Source of the DNA: Maribacter luteus
GTDB taxonomy: Bacteria > Bacteroidota > Bacteroidia > Flavobacteriales > Flavobacteriaceae
Direction of reading: 5' to 3'
Assembly: GCF_009674825.1 (NCBI RefSeq)
Contig: NZ_WKJH01000008.1
Location: forward strand, 62,001 to 126,000
Length of the DNA: 64,000 bases
Shown here in pieces: positions 35,647 to 44,446 of this stretch. The stretch's first letter is position 1, and the number at the start of each line of letters is the position of its first letter. The notes beneath the pieces were generated by a model that did no database searches, was not told the origin of the DNA, and worked only from the letters and a program-made list of their open reading frames with translations. Both the position numbers and the translations under genes were made by a program.

Positions 35647-36903
35647 TTAATAATAGGTAACCCCGTTGATCACGTCCATAAGGCCTTTGGCCGCAGCTTC
35701 CCCGGAAATCATTGCCGCGTTCAGGGAACCGTTCAACAAGGTGTCACCTGCCAAGAAAATTTCGGAGGTCAATTGGGTTTCAGAGGGTGATAAACCATAG
35801 TTTAAGCCAATGAGGTCTGGCAATGCTTTTGGGATAGTGAATTTTTTCAGGAATATGGCAATGTCAATATTACAATAGCGTTTCAGTTCTTCCTGGACTT
35901 GGGTAATTAGGGCCTCTGCTGATAAACGGTGATCTTTGACCACCGTTACCGATAAAAGTTCATTTTCGGTATTCCCAGAGGTATGAAGACTGGTATGGTA
36001 AAAAATGTTGTTGATCAGGGCCGATTTATCGGCTATGAGTCCGATCAAAGGTTGGGAGATTACCTTGGTTTCGGTTTCAAAATATAGGGTTTCGCAGGAA
36101 TGCCAAGAAATAGTTTGGTTTTTTAAATTCGGGACCAAGGCGCTGGCCTCCGTTGCTACGATCGTATAATCGGTTTGCAGTACTTCACCATTGTCCAACA
36201 CTATTTCTTTGTTCTTAACGCTGGCCACGGGGCAATTGTATTTAATGCTAGAGTGTTCCAGTTGTTGTACAAGCTGTTGGGGAATGGCCGCTATTCCCGA
36301 TTTGGGTAAGGCAGCATGCCCCTCACCGAACATTTTATAAACGAATTGGAACATTCTGCTCGATGTTCTTAGATCCGGTTCCAGAAATATACCACTGAAA
36401 AAGGGTCTGAAAAATTGTTCGATCATTTGGGCGGAAAACCCAAAACCCGTTAAAAAAGACAGGGTCGTTTCTTCTTGCTCCCCGAATATTTCGAGTACTG
36501 ATTTTTGCTTTAAAATTCTATTTAGTTGGAGAACTTTCAGTTTATCCGAAAAATCCCCGATACCCGAGAAAACGGTAGGGAAAAGAAAACGGATGTCCCT
36601 AAAAGGATCACCAATAATATATTGTTTACCATTGTTGAAAATAGCAGCTCCCGGCATAAACTTTTGCAAGTCCAACGCCTTGAGGTCAAGGTGTTTTTGA
36701 ACAGCGGGGTAGGCCGTTAATAGCACTTGGAAGCCATGGTCGAGGGTGTAACCGGCAAAGGTTTCTGATTTGACCCTTCCACCAGCAGCTGCCGAAGCTT
36801 CCAAAATTGTCGGAGAAAACCCGTGCTCCTCCAAAACTTTGGCCGCAATGAGCCCACTGATACCTGCGCCGATAATATGAATATTGTGGTTTTTCTTTTC
36901 CAT
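35647..36903 (-). CDS. FAD-dependent oxidoreductase (amine-oxidase/phytoene-desaturase type)
   Basis: 418 aa. N-terminal dinucleotide-binding motif IHIIGAGISGLIAAKVL and GGRVKSETFAGYTLDHGFQV; C-terminal FAD-contact motif EIFLAGDTLLNGSLNAAMISG. This is the flavin amine-oxidase superfamily that includes phytoene desaturases and protoporphyrinogen oxidases. The reaction is not evident. It is divergent from the pterin genes; similar genes often lie beside photolyases and carotenoid genes in Bacteroidota, so a light-related role is possible. Confidence 0.85.
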   Translation of the reverse strand: MEKKNHNIHIIGAGISGLIAAKVLEEHGFSPTILEASAAAGGRVKSETFAGYTLDHGFQVLLTAYPAVQKHLDLKALDLQKFMPGAAIFNNGKQYIIGDPFRDIRFLFPTVFSGIGDFSDKLKVLQLNRILKQKSVLEIFGEQEETTLSFLTGFGFSAQMIEQFFRPFFSGIFLEPDLRTSSRMFQFVYKMFGEGHAALPKSGIAAIPQQLVQQLEHSSIKYNCPVASVKNKEIVLDNGEVLQTDYTIVATEASALVPNLKNQTISWHSCETLYFETETKVISQPLIGLIADKSALINNIFYHTSLHTSGNTENELLSVTVVKDHRLSAEALITQVQEELKRYCNIDIAIFLKKFTIPKALPDLIGLNYGLSPSETQLTSEIFLAGDTLLNGSLNAAMISGEAAAKGLMDVINGVTYY

Positions 36904-37036
36904 AGGGTCATTTGAAAATCAAATTACTAGGGACAAAGATAGTAGTTTTAAATAATGTTTAACAAAATATATTAATAGTTAAACAAATTATAAAATATCT
37001 TTACCTCGGTTAGTGAATAGAACAGAATAAAGATAT

Positions 37037-37447
37037 ATGGATAAAACAGCGGTAGTACGTTGCGAACATTTTAATGCGGCCCATCGGTTGCATAATATGC
37101 ATTGGAGCGATACCAAGAACAAGGAAGTTTTTGGTAAATGCAACAATCCCAATTATCACGGACATAATTATGATTTGGAGGTAAAGGTCATTGGGGCTGT
37201 TGATCCTGGCACGGGTTATGTCATAGATACCAAAGTACTGTCCAACATCATTAAGATCAAGGTGCTCGACCGTTTTGACCATAAGAACCTGAATTTGGAT
37301 ACCGAAGAGTTCAAGACCCTGAACCCAACGGCAGAAAATATAGCCCAGGTTATTTATAAGCTGATCAAACCGGAGTTAAACACTGATCTGGAACTGAAAA
37401 TAAAACTTTATGAAACACCAAGAAACTATGTTGAATACCCTTATTAA
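37037..37447 (+). CDS. 6-pyruvoyl-tetrahydropterin synthase family (QueD/PTPS)
   Basis: 136 aa. Zinc-binding HFNAAHRLH and HGHNYDLEV, plus the catalytic Cys in FGKCNNPNYHGHN and the Glu near the C-terminus (KLYETPRNYVEY). Members make tetrahydrobiopterin or, as QueD, 6-carboxytetrahydropterin for queuosine. Both use the product of GTP cyclohydrolase I, whose gene follows and overlaps. Together they suggest a pterin pathway that may supply a photolyase antenna or a biopterin. Confidence 0.9.
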   Translation: MDKTAVVRCEHFNAAHRLHNMHWSDTKNKEVFGKCNNPNYHGHNYDLEVKVIGAVDPGTGYVIDTKVLSNIIKIKVLDRFDHKNLNLDTEEFKTLNPTAENIAQVIYKLIKPELNTDLELKIKLYETPRNYVEYPY

Positions 37448-38111
37448 AGAAAACGGACTTAATGGTTTTAGTGATGAGGAAATAGGTGACGACCATATTT
37501 ATACGGGGTTGGAAACCCCAATGAAAACCGATGCCTTTGAAATTTCAGATGAGGAGAAAAAAGAAAAAATAGAACATCTTTTTGCGCAGATCATGGATGT
37601 TATGGGATTGGACCTTACCGACGACTCTTTAAAAGGTACCCCCAAACGGGTGGCCAAAATGTATATCGAAGAGATATTTTCGGGACTCAATCCCGCCAAT
37701 AAACCCAAAGTGGCCCTATTCGATAATAAATACAGATACAATCAGATGCTGGTGGAAAAGAACATCACCTTCTATTCCAATTGTGAGCACCATTTTGTGC
37801 CGATCATAGGAAAGGCACATGTCGCTTATATTTCGTCGGGTAAGGTGATAGGACTTTCCAAACTCAATAGGATCGTGCAATACTATGCCAAACGCCCACA
37901 GGTACAGGAACGATTGACCAATCAGATCGCGATGGATTTAAAAGCGATCCTACAGACCGAAGATGTTGCCGTAATCATTGATGCCAAGCATTTATGTGTA
38001 TCTTCACGGGGTATCAAAGATGATACTTCTGCTACGGTCACCTCGTACTATGGTGGCGTGTTCATGAAGTCGGACAAGATCGCCGAATTACAGAATTATT
38101 TGAATGAATAA
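37428..38111 (+). CDS. folE: GTP cyclohydrolase I
   Basis: 227 aa from ATG 37428 (MLNTLIKENGLNG), overlapping the PTPS gene by 20 bp; an ATG at 37410 is possible. Conserved GTP cyclohydrolase I motifs: GLDLTDDSLKGTPKRVAKMY, ITFYSNCEHHFVPIIGKAHVAY with the zinc His/Cys, LSKLNRIVQYYAKRPQVQERL, and HLCVSSRGIKDDTSATVTS. It converts GTP to 7,8-dihydroneopterin triphosphate, the first step of folate and pterin synthesis. The N-terminal 50 residues are acidic and lack a clear domain. Confidence 0.95.
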   Translation: MLNTLIKENGLNGFSDEEIGDDHIYTGLETPMKTDAFEISDEEKKEKIEHLFAQIMDVMGLDLTDDSLKGTPKRVAKMYIEEIFSGLNPANKPKVALFDNKYRYNQMLVEKNITFYSNCEHHFVPIIGKAHVAYISSGKVIGLSKLNRIVQYYAKRPQVQERLTNQIAMDLKAILQTEDVAVIIDAKHLCVSSRGIKDDTSATVTSYYGGVFMKSDKIAELQNYLNE

Positions 38112-38170
38112 GGCTTATGAAAACAGTGAACGAAGCTAAAACAGGTCCAACCCATAAAGGAAAAAACACA

Positions 38171-38641
38171 ATGAAGAATCTATATGATATTCCGATCCAT
38201 AGTTTAAACGGGGAACCTATCTCGCTGTCGAAATTTAAGGGTAAAAAGATATTGATTGTGAACGTTGCTTCCGAATGTGGTTTTACCAAGCAGTACAAAG
38301 AGCTACAGAAATTGAGCGATACCTTTCCCGATTCGCTGGTGGTCATCGGTGTGCCCTGCAATCAGTTCGGAAATCAAGAACCGGGGAATGCACAGGAAAT
38401 ACAAACGTTCTGCGAACGTAATTTTGGGGTTACTTTCCTATTGACCGAAAAAGTGAACGTAAAAGGCAGTGATCAACATCCGTTATACAAATGGCTTACC
38501 TCTAAAGACCTGAACGGAAAGAAAAGCTCGAGCGTAAAATGGAATTTCCAAAAATACCTGATTGATGAAAAAGGCCAGCTTATCGATTACTTTTTTTCAT
38601 TGACCAAGCCCATGAGTTCCAAGATCACCCGATACTTGTAG
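38171..38641 (+). CDS. Glutathione peroxidase family (thiol peroxidase)
   Basis: 156 aa from ATG 38171 (MKNLYDIPIHSLNGEPIS); the frame from 38117 adds 18 residues unlike the family. Peroxidatic Cys in NVASECGFTKQY, Gln in CNQFGNQEPG and Trp in SVKWNFQKYLI form the catalytic set. It is a Cys-type enzyme (no selenocysteine), most likely thioredoxin-dependent. Third gene after the PTPS/folE pair, so an antioxidant companion in the light/pterin locus. Confidence 0.92.
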   Translation: MKNLYDIPIHSLNGEPISLSKFKGKKILIVNVASECGFTKQYKELQKLSDTFPDSLVVIGVPCNQFGNQEPGNAQEIQTFCERNFGVTFLLTEKVNVKGSDQHPLYKWLTSKDLNGKKSSSVKWNFQKYLIDEKGQLIDYFFSLTKPMSSKITRYL

Positions 38642-38646
38642 ATTTA

Positions 38647-40128
38647 TTACGATAGTTTCTTCAAATAGGTGTCGGCCTGTTCCAGATGTGATTTTCGTTT
38701 TTCTTCGGGCATTTTGTCGAACATGGAAACCAACATCCCCAATCGTGGATTTTGGGTAAAGAAATCACGGTGTACATGCATAAATCGCCAAAAGAGTCCG
38801 TCCCAAACGCCCTGCCATTCCCCTTTGGGGTAATTTCCCATTTTCATCAGGTAATTACTACCGCTGATGTATGGCTTGGTGGCGAACAACCCTCCGTCGG
38901 CAAATTGGCTCATACCATAGATGTTGGGCACCATGACCCAATCATAGGAATCTATGAACAGCTCCATGAACCAGCGATAGACGTCATCGGGGTCAAATTC
39001 ACAAAGCATCATAAAATTACCCAAGACCATGAGTCTTTCTATATGATGGCAATACCCGGTCCGCAATACTTTCTTTATGGTTTGGTCAATTGGGGGAATG
39101 CCCGTGGTTCCGTCATAAAATGAAGATGGAATCTTCTTCGTGAACCCCCAATAATTCCGTTTTCGTTCTTGTGAACCATGAAACCGGTACATACCGGCCA
39201 TAAACTCTCGCCAACCGATCAGTTGTCGTATAAAACCTTCCGTTGAGTTAATGGGAATAGTGTTCTCTTTGGAATAAGCTAGACAGGCATCGATGATTTC
39301 CTGTGGGGTAACCAGTCCAATATTCAACATGGGGGTCAATACACTATGGTGAAGTATCGAATTTTCGGCCACGATCGCATCTTCGTAGGTTCCGAATTCC
39401 ATAAAGCGTTGTTCAAAAAATTGGTGCAGCCAAGCCTTGGTCGTTTCAAAATCGGTAGGGTAGAGGGCATGTTCGGTCAGTTGGCCCAAATGATCTTGGA
39501 AATTTTCGTTTACATAGGCATTCGCTTCAATCTGGTAATCATCAATATCAGGAAATTGTATGGCCGGGGGAGTTTTTTTCTTTGGGTATTTCTTTCGGTT
39601 CTCCGTATCAAAAGTCCATTTTCCGCCCGTAGGTGAACCATCGGGATCGATCAATATATTCCGTTTTTTCCGTTCTTCGGTATAGAAGCTGGTTTGGTGG
39701 TATTTCTTCCTTCCATCCTTAAAATAAGCCTTTAGGTCTTCCTTGGTGTTTAGGAATAAGGGCGATTGTAGCACCTCAAGGCTTATTTCCGCATTTTGGC
39801 AGCCTTGGGTTATGCGTTTTTCCAACCAATTATCATTGGGGTCTATATATGTGATATGGGTGATGCCCTGATTACCCAGTTGGGGCAAAAGTAGGCGAAT
39901 GTCCGAACGTTCTTCGGTCGATGGGATATAATGAACCTCAATATCCAAGGACTTTAGGTAAGTTTCATACTTTTTCATACTGGCCCTATGCAGCGCTATC
40001 TTTTGTTTATGAAACGGATATTGCCGAAAGAAAAGGTATTCTTCTACCAAATAAACGGGGCCCTTCTTTTGAAAAAGAGGGGAGTCTTTAAAGAGTTGGT
40101 GCGGAAAGATCAGGTGTATGCTTTTCAT
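38647..40128 (-). CDS. PhrB-type (FeS-BCP group) photolyase/cryptochrome lacking Fe-S cysteines
   Basis: 493 aa. The N-terminal half is the DUF504-like photolyase alpha/beta domain ([16 protein letters not shown]); the FAD region includes [33 protein letters not shown] and [17 protein letters not shown], typical of the bacterial photolyases that normally carry a [4Fe-4S] cluster. The loop between [12 protein letters not shown] and [10 protein letters not shown] lacks the three cysteines that bind it in PhrB, and it is shortened. It should still bind FAD. Overlaps the DUF2256 gene by 4 bp. Confidence 0.88.
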   Translation of the reverse strand: MKSIHLIFPHQLFKDSPLFQKKGPVYLVEEYLFFRQYPFHKQKIALHRASMKKYETYLKSLDIEVHYIPSTEERSDIRLLLPQLGNQGITHITYIDPNDNWLEKRITQGCQNAEISLEVLQSPLFLNTKEDLKAYFKDGRKKYHQTSFYTEERKKRNILIDPDGSPTGGKWTFDTENRKKYPKKKTPPAIQFPDIDDYQIEANAYVNENFQDHLGQLTEHALYPTDFETTKAWLHQFFEQRFMEFGTYEDAIVAENSILHHSVLTPMLNIGLVTPQEIIDACLAYSKENTIPINSTEGFIRQLIGWREFMAGMYRFHGSQERKRNYWGFTKKIPSSFYDGTTGIPPIDQTIKKVLRTGYCHHIERLMVLGNFMMLCEFDPDDVYRWFMELFIDSYDWVMVPNIYGMSQFADGGLFATKPYISGSNYLMKMGNYPKGEWQGVWDGLFWRFMHVHRDFFTQNPRLGMLVSMFDKMPEEKRKSHLEQADTYLKKLS

Positions 40129-40253
40129 TTGTTTCTTCTACAACGTTCACTACAATATTTTACTTCTTCCCAATGCTTTTCCCATTTTTTGCGCCATGAA
40201 AAAGGGCGAAGGCAAACCGGACAAGTTTTTTGTGGAAGGTGCTGTTTTTTCAT
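40125..40253 (-). CDS. DUF2256 small zinc-finger protein
   Basis: 42 aa, starts [20 protein letters not shown] and ends [13 protein letters not shown]. The CPxC and CxxxC pairs form a likely zinc finger, as in DUF2256, a family that sits beside photolyase genes in many bacteria. Its TGA overlaps the ATG of the photolyase (ATGA), so it is translationally coupled. Too short for ordinary ORF thresholds but clearly real. A role in photolyase expression or assembly is inferred from the conserved linkage. Confidence 0.88.
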   Translation of the reverse strand: MKKQHLPQKTCPVCLRPFSWRKKWEKHWEEVKYCSERCRRNK

Positions 40254-40261
40254 CACAACTA

Positions 40262-40885
<624 letters not shown>

Positions 40886-40893
40886 ATTTTCGT

Positions 40894-42009
40894 TTACATT
40901 AACTTTAGTTCTTTCTTGCATTTCTTCCAGTAGGAAAAGAATGAAGGATAATACCCTTTTACCGAAAACATGAATTCCCGCGGTTCTTCCGTGCCTTGGT
41001 AATGTACATTGAGTGGATGTTCCTTGTAATGCACATCCGTCAGGGCATTGATATGCACCAACTCGTGGAACTCCCCGATAAATATTTGCATTCCGGGAAT
41101 GATTTCCGTCAGGGCGAGCATAAAATCCATACTTTTTTGGGAAATCGGAAGCCGGTTAAAATGTGAGGGCTCCAATAATAGGATTCGGTTGGCCGTTCTA
41201 TCGTTCATCCAAAGGGGATCAAGATTGTAAAAATTATAGAGGCATGTGGGTTGGGTCGTATCGATTTCCAAAGCCGAATGCCTGGGTAGGGGCGTTGTGA
41301 GTTCTAGGGTCGTGGTTGGGAGAAGCACCTCGGGCACGGACATATCCTTAAGCGTGTCATAACCCACATCTAAAAAAGTGCCCTGTTGATCGGTATGGCA
41401 ATACTTGTTTACGTTCTCTTGGTTGGCCACGTATTTTTTGTTGCTATTGGCCCCTGCGACCCATTGCCAGCTCAACGCATTACTGGCCCAATCGGCATCC
41501 AATAAGTGATAGTACATCCAATGGGCGGGCGATTTCCAATGGCTCTTGGCAATATTACAGGCCAAGGAAGCAATGTACATACGAACATGGTTGTGCAAAT
41601 ATCCCGTTCTGTAAAAATCCGTAATGGCCGTATCTATGGCTTCGATTCCCGTACGTGCGGTGATGATGGCGGTGGAAAGACCCGTATTCGTAACCGGATG
41701 CTGGGCTTGCTTTAGGTCCAAATCAATGGCATTGCCCTTGGCGATCCAAATTTGTTGCCAATAATCGCGCCATGCCAGTTCCTGGATGAACTTTTCTATT
41801 TTTTCAGGAGCGTACCCCCGTTTTAAAACTGCGGCAAGTACTTGTTTTGTGGAAATGACCCCTCGGGAAATATAGGGCGATAAATAAGTGACCTTCCCAT
41901 CGATGAAATTACGGGTCACCCCATAGGCTACGGGGTCTATTTTTTGTAGCCGTTGCAATACCTCGCTGTACGAGGTAGGGAAAAGTGGTATTTCTTCTTT
42001 GAACAACAC
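40894..42009 (-). CDS. Photolyase-like protein, FAD domain without the N-terminal antenna domain
   Basis: 371 aa. The FAD-binding domain begins directly at the N-terminus: LAWRDYWQQIW, then GIEAIDTAITDFYRTGYLHN, HVRMYIASLACN, and DADWASNALSWQWVAGANSN with KYVANQENVNKY. The N-terminal alpha/beta domain of classical photolyases is absent. The last about 130 residues (RILLLEPSHFNRL ... EFMFSVKGYYPSFFSYWK) are a different domain, possibly a permuted alpha/beta unit. Light-dependent repair or signalling is likely but untested. Preceded by TIGR03643, four bases away, in a minus-strand operon. Confidence 0.82.
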   Translation of the reverse strand: MLFKEEIPLFPTSYSEVLQRLQKIDPVAYGVTRNFIDGKVTYLSPYISRGVISTKQVLAAVLKRGYAPEKIEKFIQELAWRDYWQQIWIAKGNAIDLDLKQAQHPVTNTGLSTAIITARTGIEAIDTAITDFYRTGYLHNHVRMYIASLACNIAKSHWKSPAHWMYYHLLDADWASNALSWQWVAGANSNKKYVANQENVNKYCHTDQQGTFLDVGYDTLKDMSVPEVLLPTTTLELTTPLPRHSALEIDTTQPTCLYNFYNLDPLWMNDRTANRILLLEPSHFNRLPISQKSMDFMLALTEIIPGMQIFIGEFHELVHINALTDVHYKEHPLNVHYQGTEEPREFMFSVKGYYPSFFSYWKKCKKELKLM

Positions 42010-42013
42010 GGGT

Positions 42014-42304
42014 TTATCGTTTGCTTATTTTGTTGCCTGTAATGGCCCTTTGTCGGGAACATTTGAATCTATTGATGTCGGGATGCCTCTTTTTTAGGTG
42101 TTTTTGGCTTACGCCACTGTTCACGCGTTTTCTCCATCTTTTAAAACTCGTTGTTTTCAGCTGGCCCCGCATCAGAACGATCACCTCTTTCTCCGGTAGC
42201 CCAAATTGATAGTGGATAGCTTCGAAAGGCGTACGATCTTCCCAGGCCATTTCTATAATGCGGTCGAGTTCCCTTGGTGAAAATTCTTTATTATGCGTGG
42301 TCAT
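42014..42304 (-). CDS. TIGR03643 / DUF2805 family protein
   Basis: 96 aa. Signature FSPRELDRIIEMAWEDRTPF and FGLPEKEVIVLMRGQLKTTSF, then RWRKRVNSGVSQKHLKKR, a basic helix-turn-helix-like segment. TIGR03643 genes are regularly found near photolyases, as here (4 bp before the photolyase-like gene). Function is unknown; a small nucleic acid-binding or regulatory protein is plausible. Confidence 0.85.
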   Translation of the reverse strand: MTTHNKEFSPRELDRIIEMAWEDRTPFEAIHYQFGLPEKEVIVLMRGQLKTTSFKRWRKRVNSGVSQKHLKKRHPDINRFKCSRQRAITGNKISKR

Positions 42305-42322
42305 GGCACATGGGGTTAAAGG

Positions 42323-42487
42323 TTAGGGTAATTGCTCTATTCGTTGCATCACCTGTTCCGCTTCAAATACTTTGGCATCGCTCATTTTACGGTTGGTGGT
42401 AGAAAGGCTATGGGCCTCTTTCAAAAGCTTACCGTATTGCGCTTGCAGTTTTTCTTTTTCTGTCTTTTTATTGAATAGTCCGAACAT
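42323..42487 (-). CDS. Lacal_2735-like small protein (54 aa)
   Basis: Starts at ATG 42487 (MFGLFNKKTEKEKLQAQYGK), not at the upstream ATG 42661, which would add 58 residues of AT-rich non-coding composition. MFGLFxKK and EAHSLSTTNRKMSDAK identify the small flavobacterial Lacal_2735 family. Function unknown. It lies 18 bp before TIGR03643 and may be the first gene of that operon. Confidence 0.82.
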   Translation of the reverse strand: MFGLFNKKTEKEKLQAQYGKLLKEAHSLSTTNRKMSDAKVFEAEQVMQRIEQLP

Positions 42488-42936
42488 TGTTTTGTTTTGG
42501 TGTGATACCCCTTGAGGTATCCTGTTTGAGTCATAAAGATATATAATGTTTAATAAATAATAATAAACATTAAACAAAATATAACATTTGCTTATGTATG
42601 GAAACCGAACTAGGTTGATAACTGTTGATAAGTACGTTTTTACAAGGCTTGAATTTGCCATACTTTAGAGTACGATTTTACGCACGTGAAGGAATAGGGC
42701 AAGGGAAAAGGTGTGTAAGTGGTAGGTACAACCGTAAAATGGTTTTTGAACCATTGTTTTTTAGGGCGTTTTAGCCCTAAAGAAAAAAAAGCGAATGCCA
42801 TTACGGTTTTCTGTAAAGCCAAAACCGAAAATTGTAGTAGGTTGCGATAGTCATCGGTTTGCTCCTTATGAGGGGTGTGAATGATGGGTTTTATATTTTA
42901 TATAAGAAATTTACGTACAAGGTTTTAAATCAAAAT
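42488..42936. other. Left border of defence island, with three hairpins
   Basis: 449 bp between divergent genes. 42665-42750 is related to 53139-53223 (direct repeat). Three hairpins follow: AATGGTT/AACCATT (42738-42755), TTAGGGC/GCCCTAA (42757-42784) and CGGTTTT/AAAACCG (42804-42827). No gene recognised; the RT promoter must be here. Confidence 0.55.
42665..42750 (+). repeat. Island-flanking direct repeat, left copy
   Basis: Shares GTACGATTT, GGAATAGGG, AGGTGTG and TACAACCG in the same order and spacing with 53139-53223; roughly three quarters of the positions agree by eye. The pair brackets the 10.5-kb region with the RT system. Confidence 0.6.
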
Positions 42937-44310
42937 ATGAGTAAAACGGAGATATTTAAAAAAGAAAATCTTGAAGTAATTTTCAAAGAAAATTTTGATG
43001 AAACAAAGACAAAAGGTATAGATAAATTAAATGCGATTGGTTTTCGGAATCGTAAAGATGAATTATTAAATGCTACTGAAAGAAAAATTTACGATGCAAC
43101 TTATACCTTCAGCCCTTATGTTGAAGTTTTAAAGCTAAAAGGAAGAAATAAACATCCAAGAATTATTTCAATTCCAACGGTAAGAGATAGAATTGTATTA
43201 TTTGCTATCAAGGAATATTTGCATGACTTATTTCCTGACAGTATAAATAAAAAATTGCCAAATTCCTTTATACGTGACATAAAAAAATACCTTTCTATAA
43301 ATAAGAAGTCAAAATACTTCCTTAAACTTGATATAACTAAGTATTACGATACAATAAATAGAAAATCACTCCTTCAAAAATTGAAGGATAAAGGGGTGGA
43401 TATTTGTGTTTTGAGATTAATCCAAAATGCAATTGAAACACCAACAGTACCTCAAAACACTAGTAAATCAAAATATCATCTGTACGAAACAAAAAAAGGA
43501 GTACCACAAGGTCTTTCTATTTCTAATGTTCTAGCTCAAATATACATGGAGGAACTAGATAAAACTTTAAATAGGAGAAAATATTTCTATTCAAGATACG
43601 TAGATGATATTCTAATATTAAATGATGATCTTATATCAAAATACAGATTTCAAAATGTAGAAAAAGAGATTAAAAAGATAAACTTGGACCTAAATAAACC
43701 GAAAACCGAATTTGGTAAAGTTTCAGATGGTTTTATTTTTCTTAGCTATTTTATATCAGAGAAGAATGTTTCAATTGCAGAAAAGAACGTTCAGCTTTTT
43801 ATAAGAAGGATTGCGGGAAAATTCACATGGTTTAAAAATGGTCTATCAAATAAATATGATAGACCCAGATGGCTTAAGGATGATAAAGATCGTTTTAAAA
43901 AAGTTTTTTTAGAAGAACTTAATGAGATGATTACAGGCATTATATCAAAAAATAAAAAGTATGGATGGTTATTTTACTTTGCTGAGATTAATGACAAATC
44001 TTTATTATTCAAACTGGATAAAATTATTGCCAGTTTTTTTGAAGATTTAAAAGCTTTTGAAAATAAGCCACCAAAAGAATTAAAGAAATTAGTTAGAAGT
44101 TATCATGTGATAAGATTTGATAGTAATAAGAATTATCTTGCAAATTATGATGAGATAAATACAATTAGGAAAAAAAGAGAATTCTTGGTTTTTAGAGGTC
44201 AAATAGGGTCTGAAATACCGTATACCAATGAGGAAATTGAGGATTACTTTGAAAAATTCATGAAAAAAACAATAAATAAACTGGAAAAAGATTTAGGTTA
44301 TAAATATTAA
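42937..44310 (+). CDS. Reverse transcriptase of a defence (DRT/UG-type) system
   Basis: 457 aa from ATG 42937 (MSKTEIFKKENLEVI); an ATG at 42859 would add 26 residues. RT motifs in order: RT1 KGIDKLNAIGF, RT2 HPRIISIPTVRDRIV, RT3 FLKLDITKYYDTI (Asp132), RT4 GVPQGLSISNVLAQIY (188-203), RT5 YSRYVDDILIL (Asp223, Asp224), RT6/7 NLDLNKPKTEF and FIFLSYFIS. There is no maturase or HNH domain and no retron NAXXH or VTG motif. The C-terminal 190 residues are a Lys-rich domain of unknown fold. Followed by a structured RNA and a SLATT gene on the same strand. Confidence 0.9.
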   Translation: MSKTEIFKKENLEVIFKENFDETKTKGIDKLNAIGFRNRKDELLNATERKIYDATYTFSPYVEVLKLKGRNKHPRIISIPTVRDRIVLFAIKEYLHDLFPDSINKKLPNSFIRDIKKYLSINKKSKYFLKLDITKYYDTINRKSLLQKLKDKGVDICVLRLIQNAIETPTVPQNTSKSKYHLYETKKGVPQGLSISNVLAQIYMEELDKTLNRRKYFYSRYVDDILILNDDLISKYRFQNVEKEIKKINLDLNKPKTEFGKVSDGFIFLSYFISEKNVSIAEKNVQLFIRRIAGKFTWFKNGLSNKYDRPRWLKDDKDRFKKVFLEELNEMITGIISKNKKYGWLFYFAEINDKSLLFKLDKIIASFFEDLKAFENKPPKELKKLVRSYHVIRFDSNKNYLANYDEINTIRKKREFLVFRGQIGSEIPYTNEEIEDYFEKFMKKTINKLEKDLGYKY

Positions 44311-44318
44311 AAAAAAAC

Positions 44319-44433
44319 GGGGCTACTTCCACATTGTGGGACTTGATAGATTCAAGTATTTGTACAATTATCATAGAAATGTGTTTAGATTTCCGAAAGG
44401 AAAAATTGTCCTACTGTTCTTTTAAGTAGCCCC
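44319..44433 (+). ncRNA. Structured RNA between RT and SLATT genes
   Basis: Closing stem GGGGCTACTT (44319-44328) / AAGTAGCCCC (44424-44433), 10 perfect pairs. Inside: CCAC/GTGG (44329-44339), ACTTGA-TAGAT-TCAAGT (44341-44357), and stem ACAATT (44364-44369) / AATTGT (44404-44409), which encloses TTTCC-GAAA-GGAAA (44390-44403), a GNRA-capped hairpin. Four nested or adjacent helices in 115 nt with no ORF strongly suggest a functional RNA: RT scaffold and possibly template. The unpaired 44370-44389 contains TAGA twice, 12 nt apart. Confidence 0.75.
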
Positions 44434-44446
44434 TTATCATTCAATT

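Noticed and set aside
42859-42936. Upstream start for the RT
   Set aside because: The added residues (MLLMRGVNDGF...) have no counterpart expected in this family; ATG 42937 gives a normal RT N-terminus.
42937-44310. RT as group II intron or retron
   Set aside because: No maturase or HNH part and no intron domain V; retron signatures NAXXH and VTG are not seen. The SLATT neighbour fits a defence RT better.
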